Shown here piece after piece: positions 21,089-31,418 of a stretch of 64,000 nt of DNA. Below the pieces are notes generated by a model. That model worked only from the letters and a program-made list of their open reading frames with translations. It did not search any database and was not told the origin of the DNA. Positions within the stretch are counted from its first letter, which is position 1; every line of letters starts with the position of its first letter. Origin of the DNA: Phanerodontia chrysosporium (lineage: Eukaryota; Basidiomycota; Agaricomycetes; Polyporales; Phanerochaetaceae); the NCBI GenBank assembly GCA_001910725.1, contig MJGA01000031.1, positions 229,167 to 293,166 of the forward strand, in the 5' to 3' direction. A program made the translations under genes and the position numbers.

Positions 21089-21881
21089 TGCGTCTGAAAC
21101 GCTGCGTCTGGCGTATACACGAGGTGATAGCAGATGTTGAAGACGCGCGGACGCCGTCGTGACGTGATGTTTGTTTGGCTTTGTTAGGATCCCAAGGCTC
21201 AGCCTTCCTGTTTTGGAGGGCTTGCCGCTGCTTTCTCAAAGTCTCGGAGGCTTGTCTCACGACTAGCACCATATAAATATCGCAATCTAGACCTCGCCAC
21301 ATACTTTACTCTGATATCACAATACATCAGTAAAGCTGTTCTTCTCCAGTTGTTGATGAGCGAACGTGAGCCGACACCGCGACCCGTGACCCTTCGCCGT
21401 GTCGCTGCCGCCCGCACCTCCTGCTCGTAGACACGTTCTACCGCGCCAGTCTTACGTGAGCTCGCTGTACCAGACAACGAGCGAATACTTTAGTGGTTTA
21501 CGTCATTTCACTGTAATATTCCTAGCTCTATGTAGCTATAGTATAAATACAGTCTCGAGGACGCGTCCCGTCGTCGTCGTCGTTCACGCGTTCTATACTG
21601 CCATCGTGTGTATTGTGCGTATTGACTTTGTATATACGCTACAAATAAGTCTATCTCATTCCAACACCAGTTGTGTAACAACGGCGTCGCTCATGTACAC
21701 GTGACGAGCGACGCGCGCCCGATGCCGACCTCCTAGAAGGCATGCTGCTCATCGTGAAGACGTCAGGCCCGAGACACCGCTCCAAGCAGCAACCGGGGCA
21801 AGAAACATGGATCTCGAGCTCAGGCTTTCCCCCGACCTCCACATCAGCGACCGCCCCCGCTCTGCCAAGCTCAGAACCACC
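21089..21881. other. Divergent upstream region of MIC12 and OHR
   Basis: About 790 bp between divergent genes. A plus-strand TATAAATA is at 21542-21549, some 330 bp before the OHR start, perhaps too far to be its TATA box. A (CGT)n run (GTCGTCGTCGTCG) lies near 21570. Nothing else recognised. Confidence 0.4.
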
Positions 21882-22534
21882 ATGCTAGCCCGCGTCCGCC
21901 TCGCACGACTGCCAACGACGGCTCTGCGTAGGACAGCACGCACGGTGATGACTCTCGAGGATCACAAGGTGTGTATATGCGCTCTGATTTGATCTATCCA
22001 TGGGCATTCACGACGGCACGGCGTAGTACACCGCTCACGCGACCGCGCGGGGCCAAGGCCGCAACGGCGAAGTCAAGTCAAACGACGACGACGGCCTCTC
22101 GCTGCGCCTCGCGATGCCGCAGTCGCTCGGCGGGAAAGGCGACGGCCAGAACCCCGAGATGCTCTTCGCGATGGGCTACGCCGGTGCGTGCTTTCCCCGC
22201 GCCTACGCAGGGCACCCACCTCAGACAGCGCCCAGCGTGCTTCCTGTCCGCGATCCAGATGGTCTCGAACCGCATGCAGATGACCGCCGAGGCGAAGGAC
22301 GCCGTAGTGCACACCCAGGTGCACCTCGGCAAGCCCAAGGGCGCGGACGGCTACGCCCTCGAGGTCGACGTCCAGGTCGAGGGCGTGCCCCAGGAGCTCA
22401 TCGACGCGGGACACGAGGTGGGTGGCTAGGAAGGGCGACATGCTGACCTCACTAACAATCGACCACCCCAGGCCTGCCCGTACAGCCGTGCCCTGAAGCA
22501 CGGTGCCGTCGTGAACGTGTCGAAGAAGGATTAG
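21882..22534 (+). CDS. OHR: Organic hydroperoxide resistance protein (Ohr/OsmC family), mitochondrial
   Basis: Thiol peroxidase that reduces organic and fatty-acid hydroperoxides. Exon 1 (21882-21968) encodes a 29-residue leader, MLARVRLARLPTTALRRTAR..., rich in Arg, Leu and Ala and free of acidic residues until its end: a typical mitochondrial presequence. The mature part begins YTAHATAQG. It carries NPEMLFAMGYA|ACFLSA with the peroxidatic cysteine and ACPYSRALKHGAVVNVS with the resolving cysteine; both reactive cysteines are present. Three introns of about 50-60 nt, each GT-AG, restore one frame. The short C-terminus VVNVSKKD is normal for the family. Fungal Ohr proteins are known from ascomycetes and are mitochondrial there; this is a basidiomycete copy. 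The gene runs tail-to-tail with NUP54, 112 bp apart. Confidence 0.92.
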
Positions 22535-22646
22535 CGTGGCTGGTCGGGCTCTGGAAATTATGTAGCAGATAATGCCCGAAAATCAATAGTTGCGTTCCGG
22601 ATTGCGCATACAACGTCGTGGAGAGCAGTAACATTACAAGCACACA

Positions 22647-24822
22647 CTATCGCATCAAGCTTCCCCGCAGCGCAGTCGCGGAGCCCGACAACGCATCCGG
22701 GACGGACTCCTCTTCCTTTGCCGGCATCCCGACGATGACCCCGAGGTCTTTGAGGTCGCGCTGGAGAATACTCGTCACATGCGCGAGGCCCGCCTGCTCC
22801 TCTGCCAGCACCTGAACACAAACAGATCGGTCAAAAACAGCGCCTTCCTCCAGAGACTGCCGACTCACCTGTGCAATCCGCGCGAGGCCGTCCTCGTCGA
22901 CGACAGCCCACTCGACGCCGCCCTCGAGGCGGTCGCGCTCGCGCGCGGCGCGCACGGCGTCGACGAGGGCCCAGAGCTCGTTGAGCTTCGCGCGCATCTT
23001 GCCGAGCGCGCCGGGGCGGCGCACGTCCTCGTCGAGCTCCTCGAGCGTGGCGCGCAGCGCCTCCTCCTCGGGCCGGATAGACGACGAGCGCAGGGCGGGC
23101 ACGAGCAGGTGCAGGTGCTGCGAGAGCCGCAGCACACGGTGCGTCAGCTGCGTCTGCAACGCTTGTGCGCGCCGCAGCCGCGCGACGTTCGTCACCGCGT
23201 GGCGCTGCGAGAGTGCTTCGAGTCGCGTTTTCAGTTCCTAGAAGGGTGTGAATAGAGGGCGTGACGCGACAGGAAGAGAATCACCTTGAGTTTTTCTTGG
23301 TGTTGTGCGGCAGCCTGCGTTTGTGCGTCTACCCGCTGCTGCAGGTCGTCGAAGCCGACGGCAAGGACGGGCACCATGCTGAATGATGTTGTTGAGCACA
23401 CGAAGTACTTCGGGTAGCAGAGTTACGCACCAGCTTGGGTCTGGGTTTTCCCTGACGGCCTTCTGCCACAGTGCGTCGTTTGTGGCGTTCCGTGGCCGGC
23501 CGTAGAGATGCACTTGGGCCGGGTCGACAAGGTTGTAGAAGTAGTGCTGCGAGTAGACCAATGAAAACGCTACCAGGGCGGCATATGTTCAAGACGCACC
23601 TGGAATCGGCACTGCGGAGAGCTGGGATCCCACGCCTGCTTCACGCCCTCGATTCGCTGTGCGAGCGCGACGAACTGGGATTGCGGGTCCTGCTGCTGCT
23701 GTACTGGAATGACGGTCGCGCGCGATGCCAATAGGCCGCCACCAAAGGATGAAGCACCGAGTGCAGTGCCGCCGAGAGTCGGTGCGCCAAGCGTTGAGGC
23801 ACCGAGTGCGGACGCACCAAGCGTGCTGGTGCCAAACAGTCCGCCCGACGAAGCCGCCGGTGGCTGATTCAGGCTGCCAAAAAGCGATCCTTGTTTGCTG
23901 CTGTTGCTGTTGCTGTGTCGACTGGCCAAAGAGAGAACCAGTTGCGGGCTGGTTTTGTTGTGTAGACGATTGTCCGAATAGTGAGCCCCCTGAGGGCTGA
24001 GATGCGGGTGTGCCAAAGAGGGACCCTGCAGGCTTCTGTTGCTGGTTTTGGCCGAACAGTGAGGTCGTGTTACTCTGTCCTGCATTTCCAAAGAGACTTG
24101 GCGTCGTTCCTGTGGATTTGTCAGTTGCGCCTTTGGGGGAACGAAAGTGAACATACCTGTCGTACCAGTGTTCGTATTCGAAGTGCTTCCAAACAAGCCA
24201 CCACCTGTATTCGACGTCGTCGTCGATGTGTTGCCAAACAAACCGCCTCCAGTTGTAGTGCCCGTCTGCTGGGTATTTCCAAACAAGCCACCGCCAGTCG
24301 TTCCAGACGTGTTTGTTTGGGTGTTACCAAAGAGGCCGCCACTCGTCGTGCCCGAGGTGTTCGACTGCGTATTCCCAAAGAGTCCCCCGCCTGTCGTTGG
24401 CTGTGTTGTCGTGCTACCAAACAGACCGCCTGAGGGCGCGGTGCCCGCGTTCGTGTTCGTCGCGCCTGCATTCCCAAAGAGTCCTCCACCCGTATTCTGC
24501 TGCTGTTGCTGCTGCCCCCTCCAAAAAGACCCCCTGCAGCGGGTTGTTGGGTAGTATTGGTGTTACTGAAGAGACCACCGGAGGGCTGGGCAGGCGTGCT
24601 TCCGAAGAGGCCGCCGCCGGTGGTTCCAGTTGTGTTTTGCGTGTTTGTGCTGCCGAAGAGACCTCCACCAGCGGTGTTTTGTTGTCCCGCAGCTGGAGCA
24701 GATCCAAACAGTCCGCCACCTGCAGCTGGTTGTTGCTGTTGTTGCTGCTGGTTCTGATTCGCGTTCCCAAATAATCCGCCACCGGTATTTGCTTGGTTGG
24801 TGTTCCCAAACGACCCGAACAT
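22647..24822 (-). CDS. NUP54: FG nucleoporin NUP54/NUP57
   Basis: Central-channel nucleoporin of the Nup62 complex. It begins [20 protein letters not shown]. About 20 GLFG repeats separated by Q/N/T linkers follow (about 24822-23760). The folded part includes [20 protein letters not shown], then [16 protein letters not shown], a hallmark of Nup54. The C-terminal coiled coils that bind Nup62/Nup58 (about 23240-22650) contain [35 protein letters not shown] and [20 protein letters not shown]. Two frame breaks occur inside the repeat region: one base missing from a C5 run at 24515-24519 (plus-strand view) and one apparent extra base in the T run at 23894-23896. GLFG repeats continue on both sides of each, so the gene is real and the breaks are probably sequence errors. 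It is divergent from BRO1. Confidence 0.93.
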
Positions 24823-25309
24823 GGTGCAGGTCCAACGAGAGAGGTAGAGAACTTAAGGTCCGGTGATCCCAGCGCCGTTGAGCAGTAGTGCGTACACGGA
24901 CGAAGTGCGAGGAGGAAGGGGGTTCACGGTCAGGTCGAAGTCGCGGGTCAGCGCATGCACGCGTCTTGCGCGCTTGATTGACATCGTCTCCCGAAAAAGG
25001 CAAGTCTATCAATCTGCTGCGACTTCCACATACTATTGCCCCGAGTATGCAGCACATTGTGCTCAAACGACCGAACATTTGCCATAAACGAAAGTGATAC
25101 CTCCACGGCGTTACCTCCAATTTAGATACCATTATACGAGTTTGGACTCCACTGACAGCCTGCAACTTTGCGAGAGATAAGATGAGATCATCAGCAAGCC
25201 ATGAGATAACCTCCGCTCTCCACACGTGCGCAATGATACTGCGCATACTCACTTTCGACCACACCTGCGACGACGACTCTCCAGCCGAACAGGCCCTGGA
25301 TCACCCACC
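24823..25309. promoter_or_regulatory. Divergent promoter region, NUP54 / BRO1
   Basis: 487 bp between divergent ATGs. No TATA box seen; composition drops to near 50% GC. Both genes are housekeeping. Confidence 0.45.
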
Positions 25310-28300
25310 ATGGCGTTGGCGGCGCACCAATCGCCAATGATCTCAATCCCGAAGAAAGCGACGGAGGAGGTCGACTGGACGACCCCCATCCGCACAGCGA
25401 TCTCTCAGTCGTACGGGGAGGATCCGGACAGCTACGCAACAGAGTGCGCAAACCTGCACCGATGTCGGCAGGACGCGGTCAAAGGTGCAGGGAGCGAGAT
25501 GACCGGTACGTGCTACACGAACTATTGCTGCAGGACATGACCAACGCCATCATTGCAGCGCGCGATCTGCTGTACAAGTACTTCGGTCAGCTCGAGCTCC
25601 TCGAGCTACGATTCTCCGAGATCAGAGTCAACTTCCCGTGGCGAGACGCTTTCACGAACAAGCTCACCACACAAACGTCAATCGCATATGAGAAGGCATG
25701 CATCATCTTCCAAATAGCCGCGACCCACTCCGCCATCGCTGCATCCCAGAACCGGTCGGACCCTGAGGGGCTGAAGAGAGCGTTCTATTACTTCCGGACC
25801 TGCGCTGGTATGCTCACATATATCAACGACAACTTCCTGCATGCGCCCTCGACGGACTTGAGCCGTGAGGTCATCAAGTTCCTTGTCGGCATCATACTGG
25901 CGCAGGCAACAGAGGTCTTCTTCGAAAAGTGCATGGACGAGAAGAAGAGCCCCGCCCTGATTGCGAAGATTGCCGCACAGGCTGCCTTCATGTACACTGG
26001 ACTGTCGGAGGAGGTCAAGGAGTTCTTAGGGAAGGGAATCTTTGACCGGAATTGGGTCACCGTGATACAAGTACGTGCTATCGTCTTGCCTTCTATGCAT
26101 ATATGCGTATTTATCGTAACAACAGACCAAAGCCAAGTACTTCGTCTCCCAATCTCAATACTATCGTGCACTGGCGGACAATGCAGCCGGGAAGCACGGC
26201 GAGGCCCTCGTTCGCTTCATTTACGCCGAAGGCCAGGCGAAAGAAGCCAATCGTACAGCGCAGTCATTCGCCTCCCTTTTTGTCACCCAAATGTCTCCGA
26301 ATCTCCCGCCTGACGCCGGGTCATGCCTCGCGGACCTCATGAAAGCACATCTTGCACTCTGTACGGAGAAGAAGAACGAAGCTCAACGCGAGAACGACCT
26401 GATCTACAACAGCATCCTCGTACCATTCGAAACTCTCCCGCAGATCGAGAAGACCGCCGTCGCGACGCCGATATCAATACAAGACGTGTACGGTACACCC
26501 GAAGTCCAAAAGGTTATCGGCCCCGATATGTTCCTCCGCTTGATCCCATTGAGTGTGCATGAGAGTGCCAGTGTCTACTCGGAGGAGAAGGCGAAGCTCG
26601 TCCGCGGGGAAGTCGAAAAGGCCGACGAGGCAGAGGCGGAGGTCAAGAGTGCGCTCGACTCGCTCGGTGTCAAGGAGGGTCTGGTGCGCTACCGCGCGAT
26701 CGCCGAAGGCGAGCTGCACGGCGACGTCGAGATCCCGGTCGACGTGCGGCGCTGGCGTGAGGACATCACTGTCATGGAACAGCGCGAGCCTGTTGAAGGC
26801 CTCCTCGCAGAACTCAGTCGGCTCAAGACGGGCGTCCAGCACGAACTCGAAGGCATTCAACGGGAGCTTGACACGGAGAGCCGCGAGTGCGAGACTATGC
26901 GCGTCAAGTACGATCACCTCTGGACGCAGCAACCCTCCGCGCCGCTCACGAAGGGCCTCCGGCAGGACCTCAAGTCGCACCTCAGTGCTCTCGAGGCCGC
27001 GGCCGCGTCGGACCAGCAGGTCGTCTCGCTGTGGCAGGCGGTCCGCGACGAGATTGGCCTGCTGTTGTCGCCTCAGGTCGAAGAGGTGTTCCGCGCGAGC
27101 ACTGAGCGCGCGGGGGCAGGGTCAGAGAATCTCCTCGATCTCGACGTCGCAAGCGAGACACGCGACGAGCAGGAGCGGGCGAATGTCGCACATCTGGTCC
27201 ACGAGATCGAAGACCGCCTAGGAAGGTTGAACAAGATCTCGCGGGAACGGAATGAGGTGCTCAAGGACTTGAAGGAGAAGGTGAGATTCGATGCTATACA
27301 GACAAAATACATTAGCCGACAATGCTCTTAGGTTCAAAGTGACGACGTCTCGCATCTTCTGCTTCTCCATCGACGCAATCCTGGGGCAGAAGGCTCTTTG
27401 TTTGCAGGCGAGCTTGAGAAGTTCAAGCCATTCCAGCAGCGCCTAACGGCCACGGTACAACATGAGCAGACGACGCTGCAGGAGGTTACGCAGCTCTGGC
27501 GCACGCTCAAGGATTTGGCCGGCCGTGGCCCTGGCGCGAAGAAATGGGAAGAGCGTGAGCGGAGAAAGAAGGACACCATAAAGCGGTTCTCTCAGGCGAG
27601 GGATGGTTATATGGAAGTTCGGGATGGCCTTGCGTACGTGCGTTCTAGCTCTTCCAAGAATTGTATGCTCATGTCGTGATTAGAAAAGGTCTTCAGTTCT
27701 ACCGTGATCTGACAGAACTAACGAACGAGCTCAAGCGGAACGTCACACAATTCGTATCTGAGCGCACAGCAGAACGTCAGGCACTGGCTGGGTCTGCAGA
27801 AACCCAGAGGCGACTGGCCGCGACTCCTACGTCACCCCCACCGCTCGCTGAGAAGCCCCGCCCTCCGCCGCCTCCGACGAAGGCCCCTCAGTCACCGATT
27901 GCAGGACTGAACTCGGCCTTCGCGTCGATGAACATGCAAGGTCCGAGTGCGCCAGCGCCACATCAGAGCCAAGGCACTTGGTCGTCTCCTCCAGCATCTG
28001 CCTACGCATCCCCTCCGCCTCCACCGTCGCATGTCCGCACTGGTTCGCTTCCTCCACTCCCCCACCTCCACCATCGCACGCACAATCGCCATACCAAGCA
28101 TCCACGCCCGCCCATGATCCATATGCTGCTCTGAGCATGTTTGATACGCTTTCGAAACCATCGTATACCCAGCCTTCGCCAGCACCGTCCGCCCCTCCTC
28201 GTCCTCCACCGCCTCCACAACAATACTCGTACGGCCAGGGTCGCAGCAGCCGTCCTCTCCGTACGGCCAGCCACAACGCCAGTCGTCGTATCCACCGCCT

Positions 28301-28552
28301 CCGGCACAGAGCCCGTACGGGTACCAAGCCCAGCCTCCGCCGCCTCCACCGCAGTCGGGCGGCCCCGGCCTGCCGCCTCCTCCGCCACCGATCTCGTACC
28401 AGTCGCAGCAGTACGGCGCGCCCCCGCCTCCACCGCCCTCGCAGTATCCGCCCCAGCAGCAACAGCAGCCACAGCAGCAAGGGTACCAGTACCAGTATCC
28501 CGGTTTCCCGCCGCCGCCACCTGGGCAGCCCCAGTACGGACGCTACTCATGA
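25310..28552 (+). CDS. BRO1: BRO1 domain protein (ESCRT-associated, Bro1/Vps31)
   Basis: Adaptor that binds ESCRT-III (Snf7) and ubiquitinated cargo at endosomes and recruits the deubiquitinase Doa4 during multivesicular-body sorting. It begins [20 protein letters not shown]. The BRO1 domain shows [71 protein letters not shown] and [11 protein letters not shown]. The linker [15 protein letters not shown] and [19 protein letters not shown] matches yeast Bro1 better than Rim20. The long coiled V domain (about 26600-27800) follows, then a Pro/Gln/Tyr-rich tail full of PPPPP, ending [12 protein letters not shown] at 28552. At least four short introns are needed. The tail from about 28040 is in three successive frames. 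The first change could be a 56-nt intron (28043-28098) or a missing base; the second looks like a missing G at 28238-28240. Confidence 0.93.
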
Positions 28553-28888
28553 CTTATTGATAATAAGTTGGAAATTGTATGTATGTATCGATGGAATAGA
28601 AATGCATCCTTTGTATGCAGCGTGTAGGGCGAAGCGAACGCATCGGGACGTAGACCGCTTTGGGGCTAGCCCTGGGATGTGAGGGACCTGAGCTCCCACA
28701 TCGATCCGCACTGATGCACGCGCAGGACCCTGGACGCGTGGACGTGTCGTGACCTCAACAGCCCAACGATTACGTTCGCGCGCGCTGCGGGGAAGCGCGG
28801 TGGCCATTTATAATTGTCGCAGGTTGGGCACGATGTCTAAGTTCCCTCCTTCACCTCGTCGTGGACGCCGTCCTCCAGATTGCGTGAC
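28553..28888. other. Gap between BRO1 and the BAH gene
   Basis: 336 bp holding the BRO1 3' end and the upstream region of the next plus-strand gene. An ATG at 28833 (MSKFPPSPRRGRRPP) might be the true start of that gene if an intron follows. An AT-rich TTTATAATT at 28807-28815 is a possible TATA element. Confidence 0.4.
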
Positions 28889-30473
28889 ATGCAGGCGGCA
28901 GGGCAGCGCCGCAGGCCCGGGCGGCAGAAGAAGAGCAGGAAACCGGCACCAAGCCATTTCGGACCCGGCGCGGACCCGGCGGGAAACCAGCGGCCGACGA
29001 AGGAGGAGTGGGACGCGATGCAGCGTGTCGGGACGTACAAGAGCGCAGAGGGATGCGTGTACCGCAAGGGGTGCGAGTAAGCTATCTCCCTGGTGCTGGA
29101 TGTGCGTCCTTTGAGCCTGACGCGTCCATCAGCGTCGTGCTGAACTCGAGTCTGGGGAACCCCGAGGAGGCGAGGGACTCGGATAATGCGTGGATCGGCC
29201 AGGTACTCGCAATGCGGACGAGGGTCCTCCCGATTGGCGTGGAGGGCTGGGCAGAGGTGCGGTGGTACTACTCGCCGCAGGATATCGAGGCCTTGAGGTT
29301 GGAGGGACTGTGAGTGGGCGACGATAGCCTTCAGTGAACGCTTGCTCATGACGTCTAGGACCGCTGACCTGTTCTCGGCTCGAGAACGTGTACTTTCGGA
29401 TGTACTTGATCTCGTTCCGCTGGGTTCCTTTATCAGTGCGTGTCATTGTCGCCACTGGCTGTATCCGCTCCGTGACAGCATCTTCAGGCCCCGTGGATAT
29501 TCATATCTGGAATGAAGAGGCCCTCGAGCCGCCAGAGCTGGACGAGCATTCGTATTTCCATCGATGCAACGTGAAAGACCTGTTTACTCCGACCCCAAAG
29601 TGGGCGGTATGTACTCATACTGTTATCTGTTCCGTAGTTCCTGACATTCGAGTAGCCGTTTCCAGGCCAGTTCTCGTGCATCTGCAAAGAGCCCTATGAC
29701 CCCTTCCCAAAGAATCTGGACATTGCTGAAGTCGCTCTGGGAGCGTTCGACGATCGAAACCACGGAGGCGCGCCGAACAAGTTCGTTCATCGCACCGATG
29801 ACAACGGCCGCAGACTGACGGTGAGCTTCACAGAATAGAGCGCACGGCAGACTACATGCACTTCTGCCCGCGCCCAAAGTGCGGCAAATGGTTCCACGAG
29901 ACGTGTTTACTGCACCACGCCCGGACACATCCCCAACAGACAGACTTTGTCGGCAGCCTCGCCATCCGGCGGCTGGCCGTGGACCCCGACAAGTCGTGTC
30001 CGCACCCCCGCCTCGCGCGGTTCGCATACACCAAGCCGGGGTGGGGCAAGAGCCTGTCGGCGGACACGCTGGGCATCCGCGCGGCGCTCATGGAGGCGCT
30101 GGGGCCGGGCGCGGAGCTCGCGCTCCCGGACGCGCTGCTCGCGGTCGCGGCGCTGCCGATCGTGCGGCGCGCGGGCCGGGGCGCGTTCAGCTCCGCGGGG
30201 AACGTGCGCGACGTCGTCCTCGCGCGGCGCATCGTCTTCCAGGCGCTCGAGGGCGGCTTCGCGGACCTCGAGCGCCTCGTGCAGAGTCTCCCCGCCCGCT
30301 GGACCGACGGGCCTGAGCGCGACCAGGTGTGGCGCATCCTGGGGACGCAGCGCATGCTGGCGTGCCCGCGGGCTGTGTACTGGGAGGAGCGCGCCCAAGA
30401 GCTCGCGAACCTGGCGGAGCGTCCGGCGTTGCACTGTCCGGATTGCAGCGGCGAGGTTGCGGTGGCTATTTAG
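28889..30473 (+). CDS. BAH domain protein with C-terminal PHD-like zinc finger
   Basis: Likely nuclear chromatin-associated protein. A basic N-terminus (QRRRPGRQKKSRKP) leads into PTKEEWDAMQRVGTYKSAEG. The BAH fold follows across introns: CDVVLNSSLGNPEEA, AWIGQVLAMRTR, GWAEVRWYYSPQDIEAL and VDIHIWNEEALEPPE, then HSYFHRCNVKDLFTPTP. The finger reads FSCICKEPYDPF, then MHFCPRPKCGKWFHETCLLH, a PHD-type Cys/His spacing. The GC-rich last exon (about 29855-30473) adds roughly 200 residues, ending in a small ALHCPDCSGE cysteine pair. BAH-PHD proteins recognise histone tails, but the exact target here is unknown. The start is uncertain: 28889 keeps the frame without an extra intron, while 28833 is an alternative. 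Five or more introns. Confidence 0.78.
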
Positions 30474-31418
30474 GCCACGGTCACTTTGTGTTGGTTGTTC
30501 TGGTCTCCATGTCGTGACTTTCTGTACACTCCATGGCAGCTGAAGATTGCTCAGCTGCACTGTATTTTATGCCGACAATTCAAGGAGGGTCTTGACGTCG
30601 TCATCTTGCACCTATTGCGGTGTCTGGGCTAATGCTCAACGTCAACTTGCGTTGCTCGACGTCTGTGAGCATTTTGCGCTCTCCCTGCAAGACGAGGGCG
30701 ATACACTCGCGTTGAACGTTGAAGGCGCGAAGTAGTCGTGACGTGATGTCCCGGCGTCGTACCTATGCCTCGCCAGGGTCGAAAACCAAATTGCAATTCG
30801 TTACCTTGCAACACCGCTGTCAAGGGCCTTTCCCGAGGCCGAACTCCGTGGATTCAACGCGTCCGGGGCGCGAGGTGGCTCGCCGATGTTGCCTGTGCGG
30901 CTTCTCAACGTCGTCCGTATGATATAGATCCGCTCCCTGTCCGTTAACCTTTGCGAATTTTGCGAACCACTTGGGGTTTGCCGATGCGGCGGACTCGGGC
31001 GAGATGCTGACGTGCTGCGACTTGATATCCTGCATATTCCAGCGACAATTTTCGCTGTTCGTCCTGGCTTGAACAGATTTCTGCCAACGCTCGCGCGTAG
31101 CTCGCGTAATCTGGCACACGCAAGGGGCGTGGGAGAGCTTCCGGATATGGAAGTGCGCTGCGGGCGTCTAGTTTAATTGGGCCTGTAACACGGTGGAGGA
31201 CGACGTGCAGCCGTCAAAGTCTCGTGAGGACATGGCTCGCCATCGGACGCTCGCCGCTCCTGACCATTTTAGGCCTCCCGACAGGGCTCTTGTTCCCGAC
31301 CACCACCATCGTCTCCTCCCCGCCCCCGACGACGACGACCAGCCTAGTCCTAGCCCTCGCTCCGGGCTCCTCTTCCTCTCCTCCTCGACGCCCTCTCTCC
31401 CCCGGCGATCCGCCGACC
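30474..31418. other. Upstream region of the Zn2Cys6 gene
   Basis: About 945 bp. The stretch just before 31419 is CT/CCG-rich and may form a long 5' leader. The short open frames seen are not convincing. No TATA box found. Confidence 0.4.

Noticed and set aside
10025..22534. A redox biosynthetic gene cluster
   Set aside because: CAF1B, MIC12 and NUP54 are interspersed, there is no core biosynthetic enzyme, and there is no dedicated regulator or transporter nearby.
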